Below are positions 1-9,724 of a stretch of DNA of 64,000 nucleotides, one piece after another. The notes below the pieces were generated by a model that was not told the origin of the DNA, did not search any database, and saw only the letters and a program-made list of their open reading frames with translations. The stretch lies in assembly GCF_003667825.1 (NCBI RefSeq), contig NZ_CP033043.1:1981501-2045500 (forward strand), in the 5' to 3' direction. Every line of letters begins with the position of its first letter. Within the stretch, counting starts at the first letter, position 1. The translations under genes were made by a program, and so were the position numbers. This DNA comes from Metabacillus litoralis (GTDB taxonomy: Bacteria; Bacillota; Bacilli; Bacillales; Bacillaceae).

Positions 1-158
1 AGAGATAAATCTGTTAACACACTTGGTAAGGCCACATTAAACATCGTTGTATTCATGACAACAAGCCAAACAATAAAACTCCAAATCAAGACAATTTTGT
101 TTTCCTGAATGGATTCTACCCCTGTACTTTTAGGAGCAGCAATGGAAACCGAAGACAT
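1..158 (-). CDS. MFS transporter, N-terminal fragment (cut by window start)
   Basis: Only the first 52 residues are inside the window. They read as a short polar N-terminus (MSSVSIAAPKSTGVESIQ) followed by the first membrane helix and the stretch NTTMFNVALPSVLTDLS, typical of helix 1 and the first loop of 14-helix drug-efflux-type major facilitator proteins (DHA2-like). The start has an AGGTGG ribosome site 7 bases upstream. The rest of the gene lies beyond position 1, so the substrate cannot be judged. It is separated from the next gene by a terminator and is probably a different transcription unit. Confidence 0.7.
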   Translation of the reverse strand, partial: MSSVSIAAPKSTGVESIQENKIVLIWSFIVWLVVMNTTMFNVALPSVLTDLS

Positions 159-285
159 TTAATACCACCTGTTTCTTTCAATTTATTAAACAATAATACT
201 ATCATAATACGTTTTTTCTTCCTATAAAAGAAAAATGCTTCGAGTATCGAAAAATGAACTTTGTGAAACATTGTCCCAAATAAGC

Positions 286-318
286 AAAAAAGGATGAACA
301 TGGTATAGGTTCACCCTT
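286..318 (-). terminator. Intrinsic terminator of the thiolase-led operon
   Basis: Read on the minus strand, arms AAGGGTGAAC and GTTCATCCTT close a short loop and run into TTTTTTGC. It sits just after the stop of the esterase gene, the last gene of the operon. Confidence 0.75.
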
Positions 319-332
319 ACAAAACAGTTACA

Positions 333-1280
333 TTATGTCACCTGCTGTTTTTGATATTGATTTTTAAAATATTCAGCTGCTTCATATATGGCTTTTCTTC
401 CATCCTCCAACGGAAGGGTCATACACATAAAACCATGGATCATTCCTGGATAACATACATACGTAGTTGGAACTCCAGCTTGTGAAAGCTTCCTGGAATA
501 TTCTTCTCCACCATCACATAACGGATCATATTCAGCCGTCACAATATATGCTGGGGGAAGCTTAGCAGCATCTTCTTCAGGAATGAGCATAGGCGCAGCT
601 AATGGACTTTGGGTATCAGATATGCTTGAAAGATATTGTTGCCTAAACCAGTTCATCGTTGATTTTGTTAAATAATATCCTTCACCATATTTTTCATAAG
701 ATTCTGTTGGTTCAAAACCTGTTGATGGGTAAAATAATAACTGATTACTAATACTAATATCTTTCCTTTGAACAGCTAAATAACAAGTAACTGCAGCTAG
801 ATTTCCACCGGCACTGTCACCTCCAACTGCAATAAACTTTCGATCAACACCTAAATCGTCAGCATGATCATACACCCATTTCGTTGCAAGATACGCATCT
901 TCAACAGGGACCGGAAACTTATGTTCAGGAGCTAAACCATAGTCTACAGATATGACTTTGCACTGAGCATGGTTAGCTAGTATTCGGCATAATGAATCAT
1001 GAGTTTCTATATTGCCTATTACCCAGCCACCTCCGTGAAAATAGACTAAAGCTGGTAATGAACTGTTATCATTAGGACTATATATTCTAATTGATATATC
1101 ATGTTCATATCCTAGAATTTTTCTATCTTCTACTTGATGAATTTCTTCTGTTAAGTTTAAAGAAGAACTAGATTCAACGAAAAGAGCCCTTGCTTCCTTC
1201 AGGTTTTGCTGCTCAACTGGAGGTACATTTCGTTTTTCAAAATGTTGCAAAAGTGCAATAACTTGTGGATGTAGAGTCAT
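333..1280 (-). CDS. Alpha/beta hydrolase, hormone-sensitive-lipase family esterase
   Basis: Predicted cytoplasmic carboxylesterase of 315 aa. It carries the oxyanion motif HGGGW at residues 82-86 and the nucleophile elbow GDSAGG with Ser156. The Asp is in the EYDPLCD segment near residue 250 and the His in IHGF near 283, so the triad is complete. Length fits the family (about 300-320 aa). It is the last gene of the operon: its ATG overlaps the stop of the MaoC gene by one base (TAATG). Its role may be to free an acid from an ester before CoA activation, but that is inference; the family alone does not give the substrate. Confidence 0.88.
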   Translation of the reverse strand: MTLHPQVIALLQHFEKRNVPPVEQQNLKEARALFVESSSSLNLTEEIHQVEDRKILGYEHDISIRIYSPNDNSSLPALVYFHGGGWVIGNIETHDSLCRILANHAQCKVISVDYGLAPEHKFPVPVEDAYLATKWVYDHADDLGVDRKFIAVGGDSAGGNLAAVTCYLAVQRKDISISNQLLFYPSTGFEPTESYEKYGEGYYLTKSTMNWFRQQYLSSISDTQSPLAAPMLIPEEDAAKLPPAYIVTAEYDPLCDGGEEYSRKLSQAGVPTTYVCYPGMIHGFMCMTLPLEDGRKAIYEAAEYFKNQYQKQQVT

Positions 1281-1699
1281 TATGATTCCTCCTTATTCTT
1301 ATATTTTGTAAAGGTTATCATTCCTTTAATAACATCCACTCCATTTTGATTAACTGCGTTTACTTGGAAAATAGAATGTGTTTCATTCTCATCTGTTAAT
1401 CTTGCTTTTAATGTAATGATGTCTCCAAGAAAAACCATCCCCCTAAAGCGGATCTGATAATCCTGTATAAAACCTTCTTCATGATATGGAGTAAATAACT
1501 TTGCCAAATTCCCCATCGTCCACATACCGTGAGCGATGATCGCTGGTAAACCGGCTTTTTTGGCTTCATCATCAATTGTGTGAATCGGGTTGTAATCTCC
1601 TGAAGCACCAGCATACTTTATAAGGTCCAATCTTGACACAGGTGGTAATGTAACGATGGGAAGCTCATCGCCTAGCTGACACCTTAATAACCTGCTCAT
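1280..1699 (-). CDS. MaoC-like hydratase, catalytic hotdog subunit
   Basis: A 139-aa single hotdog-fold protein. The segment YAGASGDYNPIHTIDDEAKKAG holds the Asp and His of the MaoC/R-hydratase catalytic motif (D-x4-H), and AHGMWTMG follows as in the family. Expected reaction: hydration of a trans-2-enoyl-CoA or a related unsaturated acyl-CoA. Its start overlaps the stop of the preceding gene (ATGA). That gene encodes the other hotdog half, so the two products very probably form one heteromeric enzyme, as known for split MaoC pairs in steroid and fatty acid pathways. The substrate is unknown. Confidence 0.85.
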   Translation of the reverse strand: MSRLLRCQLGDELPIVTLPPVSRLDLIKYAGASGDYNPIHTIDDEAKKAGLPAIIAHGMWTMGNLAKLFTPYHEEGFIQDYQIRFRGMVFLGDIITLKARLTDENETHSIFQVNAVNQNGVDVIKGMITFTKYKNKEES

Positions 1700-2145
1700 A
1701 TACTCATCACCTTCCTAACAGTTTCATTAATAATGACAACCTGCTCAGCAGTGAAAATGAGCTCTTCGTTAAGAGTTTCACCATACTGTTTTAACACCAA
1801 AAACCCCATATTCCCAAGCTTTCCTTGCTTTTCATAGTAATCTTCCACTTCTTGATAGCAGATGATCTCTTCACCAACAAGCAACGGACGTTTGTAATGA
1901 TATTTTTGTTCACCATGAATTAACCCCTTAGCTGGTAAATCAAGCTCATCTATCACACCATAATCAAAAACCCTTGGAAATGTAGGTGGAGCAATGTTTT
2001 TCTTATATCTTGTTGTTTTTGCAAACTCTTCATCTATAAAAATAGGGTGAAGATCACCAATCGATTCGGCGAACTTTTTTACCGCACCTCTTTCAACAAC
2101 ATTCTTTACACCTGGAGATCGTTTTCCAATAGCATCTTTAAACAT
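1696..2145 (-). CDS. MaoC N-terminal-like (FAS1-type dehydratase) subunit
   Basis: A 149-aa protein of the MaoC dehydratase N-terminal type: FAESIGDLHPIFIDEEFAK followed by APPTFPRVF. It has no clear D-x4-H pair; Asp and His occur in GDLHPIF. This is the usual partner of the catalytic MaoC protein encoded immediately downstream with a 4-base stop/start overlap. The chosen start has AAGGAGG 6 bases upstream; the reading frame continues upstream into the SDR gene without a stop but with no ribosome site there. Probable job: structural and substrate-binding half of an enoyl-CoA hydratase. Confidence 0.8.
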   Translation of the reverse strand: MFKDAIGKRSPGVKNVVERGAVKKFAESIGDLHPIFIDEEFAKTTRYKKNIAPPTFPRVFDYGVIDELDLPAKGLIHGEQKYHYKRPLLVGEEIICYQEVEDYYEKQGKLGNMGFLVLKQYGETLNEELIFTAEQVVIINETVRKVMSI

Positions 2146-2200
2146 ATTGATGCCTCCTTTTTTTGCAAAATTTCCTGCTTTATTCATCACAAACAGAAAG

Positions 2201-2965
2201 TTAATTTTTCGGACCACCTGCAACATATATAATCTGTCCGTTGATAAAGGAAGATTTTTCATCAGCAAAAAAAGCGACTGCATTTGCGATATCACTTGGT
2301 TTCCCACTGCGACCAACTGGTATTTTTGAGACACTCGCCTGAATTAAATCTTCAAAAGAAATACCAAGACGTCTTGCTGTTTCTTTTGTCATATCTGTTT
2401 CAATAAAACCTGGTGCTACTGAATTAGCAGTAATCCCGTATTTTCCTAACTCAATCGCTAAGGTTTTTGTAAAGCCTTGTAAACCTGCTTTAGCCGTTGC
2501 ATAATTGGCTTGCCCTCTGTTACCTAAAGCGGATGTTGAAGAAATATTGATGATTCTTCCATATCGGTTTTCAACCATATATTTTTGTGCAGCTCGAGCC
2601 GCATTGAACGAGCCTTTTAAATGAACGTCCATAACGAGCTGCCAATCATCGTCCGTCATTTTAAAAAGCAGATTGTCACGAATCACACCAGCATTGTTTA
2701 CAAGGATATCAAGTGATCCAAAATTGTTATACGTTTCCTCCATTGCGTCTACCATTTGATCTGCTTCTACCACACTAGCAACCTTCGAAAACACGTTATA
2801 CCCTTTTTCACGTAATTCATTTGTAGTTTCGTGGACTGCCTCTTCATTCACATCAATAAAAGCAACTTTAGCCCCTTCACTAGCAAAAAGTTCAACAATT
2901 CCTTTCCCAATCCCACGACTTCCTCCCGTTACAAAAGCGACTCTTCCATTAAATCTTCCAGACAT
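2201..2965 (-). CDS. SDR family oxidoreductase, FabG-like 3-hydroxyacyl-CoA dehydrogenase
   Basis: A classical short-chain dehydrogenase of 254 aa. It has the nucleotide-binding glycine motif TGGSRGIG (residues 13-20), NNAG (90-93), the catalytic Ser at 142-143 and YATAK (Tyr155, Lys159). D39 after the second strand (VAFIDVN) favours NAD over NADP. It lies between an acyl-CoA dehydrogenase and the hydratase genes, so oxidation of a 3-hydroxyacyl-CoA to the 3-oxo compound ahead of a thiolase is the natural reading. FabG-type reduction in fatty acid synthesis is the alternative but does not fit the neighbourhood. Confidence 0.88.
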   Translation of the reverse strand: MSGRFNGRVAFVTGGSRGIGKGIVELFASEGAKVAFIDVNEEAVHETTNELREKGYNVFSKVASVVEADQMVDAMEETYNNFGSLDILVNNAGVIRDNLLFKMTDDDWQLVMDVHLKGSFNAARAAQKYMVENRYGRIINISSTSALGNRGQANYATAKAGLQGFTKTLAIELGKYGITANSVAPGFIETDMTKETARRLGISFEDLIQASVSKIPVGRSGKPSDIANAVAFFADEKSSFINGQIIYVAGGPKN

Positions 2966-3016
2966 AAATATCCTCCTTATTAATTCGTCATTATTTCAAT
3001 CTTACTGTGTTATATT

Positions 3017-4192
3017 TTAAATAAATTGCCCTACCTTTACATGGCCTTTTAAAAGATTACGAGAAATGATTAAGCGTTGAATTTCATCTGTTCCATCGTA
3101 AATTCTCCACAATCTTGCTTCACGATACCAACGTTCAATAGGGAGTTCTCTTGTATATCCCATTCCTCCATGAATTTGAAGTACCCGATCTACTACCCGA
3201 TTTCCCATGTTTGCTCCATAAAGCTTTGCCATTGATGCTAAATGACGGTTATCCTCACCATGATCAAGTGTGAAAGCAGCGTTTAATACGAGCCATTTCG
3301 CTGCATCAATTTCTACAGCAGAGTCAGCAATTTGCCATTGAATTGCTTGTCGTTCAGAAATCGGTTTTCCAAATGTTTCACGCTCTTTTGAATAATCAAT
3401 TGCCATTTGTAGGAGTCTTTCTGCGGCACCTACAGCTCTGGCTCCTACAATCCATCTTGCAAAACCAATCCATTCAAGGCCTAGGTTATATCCCCCATCT
3501 ACTTCTCCAAGGATATTTTCTTCTGGAACTCGGACATTTTCAAAAACAAGTCCTGCTGGTCCCCACTCACCCATCGTGTGAATGTATTCTGATTTCCAGC
3601 CCATATCTCGGTCAACGATAAAGCATGTTACACCATCACGACCTGTTGTATGATGCTTTTCTTTATCTGTAATCGCAATAACCATCACGAAGTCAGCTTC
3701 ATTGCCACCAGTAATGAATGTTTTTTCTCCATTTAATACCCATTCATTTCCGTTCTTTACAGCTGTCATTTTAATATTTCTTGTATCAGAACCAGCTCCA
3801 GGCTCTGTCATCGCGAAACAAGATTTTTTCTCACCATTAATCGTTGGCAATAAATACTTCTTTTTTTGCTCTTCATTAGCATAATAAAGAATATTGTCAG
3901 CTGAACCACCAAACTGGAACGGGACAAATGTCTTCGAAACCTCCATCATCACAATCGCTAACATCATTTGACCTAGGTCAGCTCCACCGTATTCTTCAGG
4001 CGTGTTAATACCCCAGAAACCAGCTTCTTTTGCTTTTAGTTGTAATTCCTTTAATTTCCCCGGCGGCAAACTTGGTTTCCCTTCACGTTCGTTCCGTAAT
4101 ACTTCATTTTCCAGAGGCATTAATTCTTTTTCCACAAATTTTCTAATTGTTTTTTGAACCATTTTTTGTTCTTCTGTTAAACGTAAGTGCAT
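3017..4192 (-). CDS. Acyl-CoA dehydrogenase (Asp at the usual catalytic Glu position)
   Basis: FAD-dependent acyl-CoA dehydrogenase, 391 aa from the ATG that follows GAGGTGA. A GTG three codons upstream lies in the ribosome site. Family signatures are visible: CFAMTEPGAGSD near residues 135-146, HGGMGYTRELPIERWYREARL near 340 and the C-terminal DGTDEIQRL. In canonical short- and medium-chain enzymes this last segment is YEGT, with Glu as the base that removes the alpha proton; here it is YDGT (Asp near residue 366). The enzyme may use another base, act on an unusual substrate, or pair with the second dehydrogenase of the operon. Confidence 0.88.
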   Translation of the reverse strand: MHLRLTEEQKMVQKTIRKFVEKELMPLENEVLRNEREGKPSLPPGKLKELQLKAKEAGFWGINTPEEYGGADLGQMMLAIVMMEVSKTFVPFQFGGSADNILYYANEEQKKKYLLPTINGEKKSCFAMTEPGAGSDTRNIKMTAVKNGNEWVLNGEKTFITGGNEADFVMVIAITDKEKHHTTGRDGVTCFIVDRDMGWKSEYIHTMGEWGPAGLVFENVRVPEENILGEVDGGYNLGLEWIGFARWIVGARAVGAAERLLQMAIDYSKERETFGKPISERQAIQWQIADSAVEIDAAKWLVLNAAFTLDHGEDNRHLASMAKLYGANMGNRVVDRVLQIHGGMGYTRELPIERWYREARLWRIYDGTDEIQRLIISRNLLKGHVKVGQFI

Positions 4193-4219
4193 CCCTTTCA
4201 CCTCATTAACAAGTATTTT

Positions 4220-5404
4220 TTATAATAATTGAAGCATAACGGCCATTCCTTGGCCTCCACCGACACATAAAGTTGCCATCCCATACTGCACTTGCCTTCT
4301 TCTCATCTCATATAAAAGCGTGATCATGATCTTACAGCCAGTCGCCCCAAGGGGGTGGCCAAGGGCAATAGCTCCACCATTTACATTAACTTTCTGCTGA
4401 TCTAGTCCAGCCTCTCGGATAACCGCTAATGCTTGTGCAGCAAATGCTTCATTTAATTCGATTAGATCGATTTCAGGAAGTGTCATATTTGTTCGTGCAA
4501 GTAGCTTTTCTATTGCCGGTACAGGACCAATTCCCATTACTTTAGGAGAAACACCAGCGGTTGCCCAATCTACGATTCTAGCTAATGGTTTTAAACCTAA
4601 TTCTTTTGCTTTACTTGCTTTCATCATAACCATCGTAGCAGCGCCATCATTTCTACCACAGGAGTTACCGGCCGTAACTGTGCCAAGATCCTTGAAAACT
4701 GGCTTTAACTTAGCTAACACTTCTAGACTAGTATCTGGTCGTGGATGTTCATCCTCCACAACTTGGAAAACCTTTTTTCTTTCCTTTATTTCCACTGGTG
4801 TTATTTCCTCTTTAAACCTTCCTCTTTCAATTGCTTTTGCTGCTTTTTGTTGACTGTTATAAGCAAACTCATCTTGATCTTCTCGTGAAACAGTGTATCT
4901 CTCTGCAACATTTTCAGCTGTCATTCCCATCCCTAGGTTTTTCCCATATAATTCAATTGGTTGCTGACCGTTTTCAAGATTAGAATCTACCAAGGTAGGA
5001 GCACCTTCTCCAAATCTGGAATGTCTCAAATAAATTGGTGCTCGGCTTAAGCATTCTGTTCCACCGGCAACAACGATTTCAGCATGCCCAAACGAAATTT
5101 GTTGAACAGCTGAAGCAACAGCTTGCATACCAGAAGCACAAAGTCGATTAACTGTAAAAGCTGGTGTTGTTTCAGGTATTCCTGCTCTTAATGCCGCTAC
5201 TCTAGCAACATTCGAGGATTCTGTAGTTTGCCTGACTTCTCCCAAAATCACTTCATCTATTAATTCTGGAGAAAGATTAGCCCGTTTTATGGCTTCCTCA
5301 ATTACAATTGCTCCTAAAGATCCTGAGTTTAGATTTTTTAATGATCCGCCGAATCGACCAACAGGTGTTCGGACAGCGCTTACAATTACAATATCATCAA
5401 TCAT
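4220..5404 (-). CDS. Acetyl-CoA C-acyltransferase (thiolase)
   Basis: A 394-aa thiolase. The acyl-accepting Cys is C89 in [24 protein letters not shown] and the C-terminal CVGGGQG supply the other catalytic His and Cys. It should cleave a 3-oxoacyl-CoA with CoA, or run in reverse. It lies between the two acyl-CoA dehydrogenase genes, with gaps of about 30 bases and a good GGGAGG ribosome site. It is a second thiolase beside the one heading the operon; their sequences differ clearly, so the two probably act on different intermediates rather than being recent duplicates. Confidence 0.9.
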   Translation of the reverse strand: MIDDIVIVSAVRTPVGRFGGSLKNLNSGSLGAIVIEEAIKRANLSPELIDEVILGEVRQTTESSNVARVAALRAGIPETTPAFTVNRLCASGMQAVASAVQQISFGHAEIVVAGGTECLSRAPIYLRHSRFGEGAPTLVDSNLENGQQPIELYGKNLGMGMTAENVAERYTVSREDQDEFAYNSQQKAAKAIERGRFKEEITPVEIKERKKVFQVVEDEHPRPDTSLEVLAKLKPVFKDLGTVTAGNSCGRNDGAATMVMMKASKAKELGLKPLARIVDWATAGVSPKVMGIGPVPAIEKLLARTNMTLPEIDLIELNEAFAAQALAVIREAGLDQQKVNVNGGAIALGHPLGATGCKIMITLLYEMRRRQVQYGMATLCVGGGQGMAVMLQLL

Positions 5405-5437
5405 TCTTTTCCTCCCTTCTTATCTTATTTCAGGAAT

Positions 5438-6586
5438 CTAGCAATATTCTTTTCTTAATTGTCCAGCAATAATATTTTTCTGAATCTCGGATGTTCCTTC
5501 ATAGATTCTTGTAATTCTTGCATCTCGATAATATCTTTCAACTGGAAAATCTCTTATATAACCTAGACCACCGTGAATTTGGACAGCTTTATCTGCAACC
5601 CGATTATAAACTTCAGAGCCATAAAGCTTTAGCATGGCTGCTTCTTTAATCACCTTTTCATTTTGATCAACCATCCATGCAACTCTGTACGTAAATGATC
5701 TAAGTGCTTCAATCTCCATTGCCATCTCAGCTAGCATATGGGCAACTGCTTGGTGCTCAATGATTGGTACAGAAAATTGCTCTCTTTCCTCGGCATGGAT
5801 CATGCACATATCCAAAAGCTTTTGGGAAGATCCTAAGTTTCTAGCTGCTAGACCCGCTCTGCCATTTGCTAGAATTTTAAGAGCATTCACATAGCCTTGA
5901 CCAACTTCGCCCAATACGTTTTCTTCGGGAACCTCGCAATCTTCAAAAATCAGTTCTGCTGATTGTGAACCATGAAGTCCCATTTTTCGTTCAATTGCTC
6001 CAATCTTAAAGCCTGGAGAATTTCTTTCAACAAGAAAAGACGTGATCCCCTTAGCACCTTTTTCCGGATCAGTTACAGCCATAACCGTAAAAACTTCGGC
6101 TACTGTTGCATTTGTTATATAATGTTTCGTCCCATTTAAAATATATTTATTTCCCTTCTTAATTGCTGTTGTTTTCAAGTTTGTAGCATGTGAACCAGCT
6201 TGAGGTTCTGTTAAAGCAAAAGCTCCAATTTTGTCTCCTCTTGCCATATCAGGTAAAAATCTTTTCTTTTGTTGTTCATTGCCCATTTCAACTATACCAA
6301 CAGTTCCGATACCTGTATGAGCCCCGATTAATGTTGTATAGCCATTATGTGTTTTCCCAATTTCTTCATAAAGCGCACATTTTCCAACCATTCCGATCCC
6401 AAGTCCACCGTATTGCTCTGGAATACTAAGGCTAAACAATCCGAGTTCCTTCGACTTTTCGATGATTTCTTTAGGAATTTCATCATCATCTTCAATTTGC
6501 ATGGCATGTGGCTCAACTTCATTTTTAATAAAATCTCTTATATTATTTCTTAAATAAAGAATTTCTTCATCAAACTGAAAATCCAT
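5438..6586 (-). CDS. Acyl-CoA dehydrogenase
   Basis: A 382-aa acyl-CoA dehydrogenase of canonical layout: all-alpha N-domain, [12 protein letters not shown] in the middle domain, [21 protein letters not shown] and [10 protein letters not shown], with the catalytic Glu present. It introduces a 2,3 double bond into an acyl-CoA and passes electrons through FAD to an electron transfer flavoprotein, which is not encoded in this window. The start has AAGGAGTG upstream. It sits between the two thiolase genes. Compare the partner dehydrogenase in the same operon, which has Asp in place of this Glu. Confidence 0.9.
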   Translation of the reverse strand: MDFQFDEEILYLRNNIRDFIKNEVEPHAMQIEDDDEIPKEIIEKSKELGLFSLSIPEQYGGLGIGMVGKCALYEEIGKTHNGYTTLIGAHTGIGTVGIVEMGNEQQKKRFLPDMARGDKIGAFALTEPQAGSHATNLKTTAIKKGNKYILNGTKHYITNATVAEVFTVMAVTDPEKGAKGITSFLVERNSPGFKIGAIERKMGLHGSQSAELIFEDCEVPEENVLGEVGQGYVNALKILANGRAGLAARNLGSSQKLLDMCMIHAEEREQFSVPIIEHQAVAHMLAEMAMEIEALRSFTYRVAWMVDQNEKVIKEAAMLKLYGSEVYNRVADKAVQIHGGLGYIRDFPVERYYRDARITRIYEGTSEIQKNIIAGQLRKEYC

Positions 6587-6614
6587 TTTTTCACTCCTTT
6601 CACACTTAGATTCC

Positions 6615-7778
6615 TTATATTCTCTCTAATGACAGGGCAATACCTTGCCCTCCGCCAATACACGCAGTTACTAAGCCCTTTTTTACATCTCGGCGTTTCA
6701 TCTCATAAACGAGTTTCGTGATTAACATTCCTCCTGTTGCGGCAATTGGATGTCCATGTGCAATCGCCCCACCATTTACGTTTACTTTATCCATGTTAAA
6801 GGAGAGTTCACGGTCACATGCTAACACCTGTGCAGCAAAGGCTTCATTGATTTCAATTAAATCATATTCTTCTAAATCTTCCTCTCTTTGAGATAAGAGC
6901 TTTTTAACAGCTGGGACCGGACCAATTCCCATGATGTTCGGATCCACTCCTGCGATTGACCAGCCTGTGATTTTAGCTAAGGGTTGTAATCCCCTTTTCT
7001 TTGCTTCATCTTCAGACATCACGACAAGCGCTGAAGCCCCATCATTCACACCAGAAGAGTTACCAGCTGTAACACTTCCTCCTTGCATAAAGGCCGGTGG
7101 TAGCTTGGCGAGCTGCTCCATTGTTACATTTGGTCTTGGGTGTTCATCGGCTGAAAAAAGAAGCTCACCTTTTCTCGTTTGTATTGGAATTGAAACAATT
7201 TGCTCATCAAAATAATGATTTTCCATCGCAGTAGCCATGCGTTGTTGACTTCGTAGGGAAAATTCATCTTGTTCTTCTCTTGAGATGCTGTATTTCTCTA
7301 CTAAATTTTCAGCTGTTATCCCCATTGGTGGGTCACCAATATGATCTGGTGAAAGGTTTCGAGAAACAAACTTGGGTGGCATGCGATCAAATGGTTTATC
7401 TTGTGGTGCTAATAAATATGGTGTTCGTGACATGCTTTCAGTTCCGCCTGAAATGACAAGTTTTGCTTGACCTGCTATGATTGCTTCTGCTGCTAAGGCA
7501 ACACTATTAATACCTGAGCCACATTGTCTATCAATCGTTAATCCAGGTACCGAAAAAGGTAATCCTGCTTCAAGTAACGTAAGTCTGGCGATATTACCTC
7601 CACCGGATAAACAGTTTCCTAAAATGACATCATCAACTTCTTCTCCCTTTACATTGATCCGTTTTAATGCTTCTTTTATAGTAATCGCCCCATAAATGTA
7701 AGGATCTAATCCTGAAAGGGCCCCACCTTTTTTGGCAATTGGTGTTCTAACTGCTGAAACAATAACTGCTTGCGGCAT
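6615..7778 (-). CDS. Acetyl-CoA C-acyltransferase (thiolase), first gene of operon
   Basis: A 387-aa thiolase with acyl Cys C86 in [18 protein letters not shown], the motif [15 protein letters not shown] and C-terminal CIGGGQG. It is the promoter-proximal gene of an eight-gene minus-strand run that ends with the esterase. A perfect GG-N10-GC sigma-54 element lies about 45 bases before its ATG, so its expression should need sigma-54 and an activator. Thiolytic cleavage of a 3-oxoacyl-CoA is the expected reaction; chain length and branching cannot be read from sequence. Confidence 0.9.
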   Translation of the reverse strand: MPQAVIVSAVRTPIAKKGGALSGLDPYIYGAITIKEALKRINVKGEEVDDVILGNCLSGGGNIARLTLLEAGLPFSVPGLTIDRQCGSGINSVALAAEAIIAGQAKLVISGGTESMSRTPYLLAPQDKPFDRMPPKFVSRNLSPDHIGDPPMGITAENLVEKYSISREEQDEFSLRSQQRMATAMENHYFDEQIVSIPIQTRKGELLFSADEHPRPNVTMEQLAKLPPAFMQGGSVTAGNSSGVNDGASALVVMSEDEAKKRGLQPLAKITGWSIAGVDPNIMGIGPVPAVKKLLSQREEDLEEYDLIEINEAFAAQVLACDRELSFNMDKVNVNGGAIAHGHPIAATGGMLITKLVYEMKRRDVKKGLVTACIGGGQGIALSLERI

Positions 7779-7819
7779 TTAAACCATCTCCTCTTTATTT
7801 GTTTCATTTATTCTTTATG

Positions 7820-7837
7820 AAGCAATTTTCATGCCAA
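7820..7837 (-). promoter_or_regulatory. Sigma-54 (-24/-12) promoter for the thiolase-led operon
   Basis: On the minus strand: TTGGCATGAAAATTGCTT, with GG and GC exactly 10 bases apart, against the known consensus TGGCAC-N5-TTGC. The same 18 bases occur again before the acyl-CoA ligase gene. It points at the thiolase ATG 42 bases downstream. Confidence 0.82.
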
Positions 7838-7926
7838 TAATCTTCGTAATATCTATTAGACTTAAAGAAAAAAGCAACTCATTTTTGAATTATTTTAAAG
7901 GAATGTTAATTCAAATTTGCAAGCTA

Positions 7927-8358
7927 TCATTCATTTTTGCATGAAGAATCCTCTTGCTTAGTGTGGAGAATTTTAAACGTTCCTGTACCTTTTGCAATCA
8001 TTTTGCCATTTTGATCAGTAATGACACCTTCACCTGTCACAATTTTGTAGCCTAAGTGAAGGATTTTCGCTTTTGCTGTTAAAACACCGCTTGAAAGTGG
8101 TGAAAGATAGGAAATATTTAAATTGATTGTAGTAGATGGACGTTGAACAAGTGAGGTAATCGTGGCACCAATAATATTATCAATAAGTGTTGCAGTAACT
8201 CCTCCATGTACTGTCTTTATTCCATTTAGATGGTGCTCCTGAATCTTTAGTTCAAGAACAACCTCCCCTTTTTCATACGTAACGGTTTTTACACCAAGCA
8301 GCTTTGAAAATGAACTTTTGTCAACAAGTCTTAGTTCCGGCTCTAGTATCACAATCAT
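7927..8358 (-). CDS. PaaI-type hotdog thioesterase
   Basis: A 143-aa single-domain hotdog protein. The segment HHLNGIKTVHGGVTATLID carries the HGG and the downstream acidic residue of the PaaI/YbgC-like thioesterases, and VQRPSTTINLNISYLSP is the second conserved strand pair. Expected role: releasing CoA from dead-end or slow acyl-CoA esters, protecting the CoA pool during catabolism. The start chosen has GAAAGGAG upstream; reading further would run through a palindrome (8394-8414), which is unlikely to be coding. It sits between the substrate-binding protein gene and the sigma-54 promoter of the thiolase operon. Confidence 0.82.
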   Translation of the reverse strand: MIVILEPELRLVDKSSFSKLLGVKTVTYEKGEVVLELKIQEHHLNGIKTVHGGVTATLIDNIIGATITSLVQRPSTTINLNISYLSPLSSGVLTAKAKILHLGYKIVTGEGVITDQNGKMIAKGTGTFKILHTKQEDSSCKNE

Positions 8359-8393
8359 TCTCCTTTCCTCTTTTTTTAGAAACAAGAAAAATC

Positions 8394-8414
8394 GGGTGGT
8401 GCCAGGCACCACCC
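8394..8414. repeat. 21-bp perfect palindrome in the livJ-like/thioesterase gap
   Basis: Two 10-bp arms, GGGTGGTGCC and GGCACCACCC, around a single A. It lies 10 bases after the stop of the substrate-binding protein gene and ahead of the thioesterase ribosome site. A diverged relative is at 23588-23606. It may act as a processing or termination hairpin or be a dispersed repeat. Confidence 0.7.
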
Positions 8415-8424
8415 TCTAACACCT

Positions 8425-9642
8425 TTACTGAACTGATTTATCAACGATTTTCCCATCTTCCACAACAGCCATTCGAAGCTCTGTTGTTAAACCACCATTT
8501 TCTTCTATTTCAGTAATTTCGTAGATTCGTTTGTCAGCAGGGAGGTTATTTAATCCAGCTTCTACTTGTGCCATAATTGCTTCTGGATCATCAACGGATC
8601 CTGCAGCTTTCATAGCCTCTACAAACAGATACATGGCCAAGTAATGATACCCAGCCTCTGAGCCAGGGTTTTTACCTTGTGCTGCTGCATAGTCTTCAAT
8701 GAATTTCGCATTGCCATCATTTTTAGAGTGAATAAGTGGTAAAACCCCAACAGATCCTTCTATCAAATCTGGACCACCCAACACTGCTTCAATTTCATCC
8801 AGTTTTGCTTGGTCCATTATGAGGAATCCTCCTTTAAAACCAAGTTCTCTAGCTTGTTTAATAACAAGGGCAGTCGGCTCTGATGGACCACCAACGAATA
8901 AAACATCAGGCTTTTCTTTCAATGCATTCGTAACGATTGTGAAAAAGTCTGTATCTTTACTAAAGTCAATGGATCCTTTATAAACCACTTCTCCACCCAA
9001 ATCCTTCCAACCTGGTTCAAGTAATGCAGCCCAGTCTTTTCCATATTGACTAGCAGTTGGAAGCATCGCAATCTTTTTGCCGAAACGTTCCATTTGATAT
9101 TTAGAAAACGGCTCAATATATGAGCTATACTTTGGTGGAATACGTAATGTTAACGGATTTCCTTGTTCCGTTATCTTCGGCTCACTAGAATAAGCTCCGA
9201 TTATAAATTTTTCCTGAAGATTAAAAACTTGTGTAGCAAAAATACCACCACTATGTGGAACAAAAATGATTGGTGTTTTGTCTTCTTGAACTAACCGTTT
9301 TGCATTTGCTCCTGTTTCATTCGGTAAGTATTTATCATCTAAAGAAACTAGGTTTAAAGAATAATTTTTACCATCCACTTCAAATCCACCATTGTTGTTA
9401 ATTTCATCTACAGCCATAGATAAACCACTTAATGTGTTCTCTCCGTAATAGGCAGCAGGTCCACTCAAAGGACCGCTATACCCAATATTAACAACTTCAC
9501 CGGCCGGCTTTTCTTCTGTATTTGATGTTGTTTCTCCTGTGTCCCCTTCGCTTTGGTTTGCTGGTTCTGTTGATGTGTTCCCGCTACAAGCTGCAAGCAT
9601 AAAAATGAGTACAAAAGCAAAGAAATAAACAAGCTTTTTCAT
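8425..9642 (-). CDS. Liv-type ABC transporter substrate-binding lipoprotein
   Basis: A 405-aa periplasmic-binding-type lipoprotein. The signal peptide ends in LAAC with lipidated Cys19, followed by a Thr/Glu-rich linker to about residue 48 and then the Leu/Ile/Val-binding fold (NIGYSGPLSGPAAYYGEN at the start of the first lobe). It should be anchored outside the membrane and deliver ligand to the two permeases encoded upstream. Liv-family systems next to CoA ligases and beta-oxidation genes are known to take up aromatic or aliphatic acids rather than amino acids. That is the favoured reading here. Confidence 0.87.
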   Translation of the reverse strand: MKKLVYFFAFVLIFMLAACSGNTSTEPANQSEGDTGETTSNTEEKPAGEVVNIGYSGPLSGPAAYYGENTLSGLSMAVDEINNNGGFEVDGKNYSLNLVSLDDKYLPNETGANAKRLVQEDKTPIIFVPHSGGIFATQVFNLQEKFIIGAYSSEPKITEQGNPLTLRIPPKYSSYIEPFSKYQMERFGKKIAMLPTASQYGKDWAALLEPGWKDLGGEVVYKGSIDFSKDTDFFTIVTNALKEKPDVLFVGGPSEPTALVIKQARELGFKGGFLIMDQAKLDEIEAVLGGPDLIEGSVGVLPLIHSKNDGNAKFIEDYAAAQGKNPGSEAGYHYLAMYLFVEAMKAAGSVDDPEAIMAQVEAGLNNLPADKRIYEITEIEENGGLTTELRMAVVEDGKIVDKSVQ

Positions 9643-9724
9643 CCTTATTCCCCCTTAAATCTTTTTTAAAAGAAATAAACCTGTAAAATGGAGTAGACAC
9701 CTCCTTTCAATGAAGCTTAGAACC

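Noticed and set aside
116..301. 61-aa frame at the window start
   Set aside because: It overlaps the MFS start region and the operon terminator in another frame and has no ribosome site.
1696..2334. Longer reading frame (212 aa) for the MaoC N-terminal-like gene
   Set aside because: It would overlap the SDR gene by over 130 bases. The internal ATG has a strong AAGGAGG and gives the usual family length.
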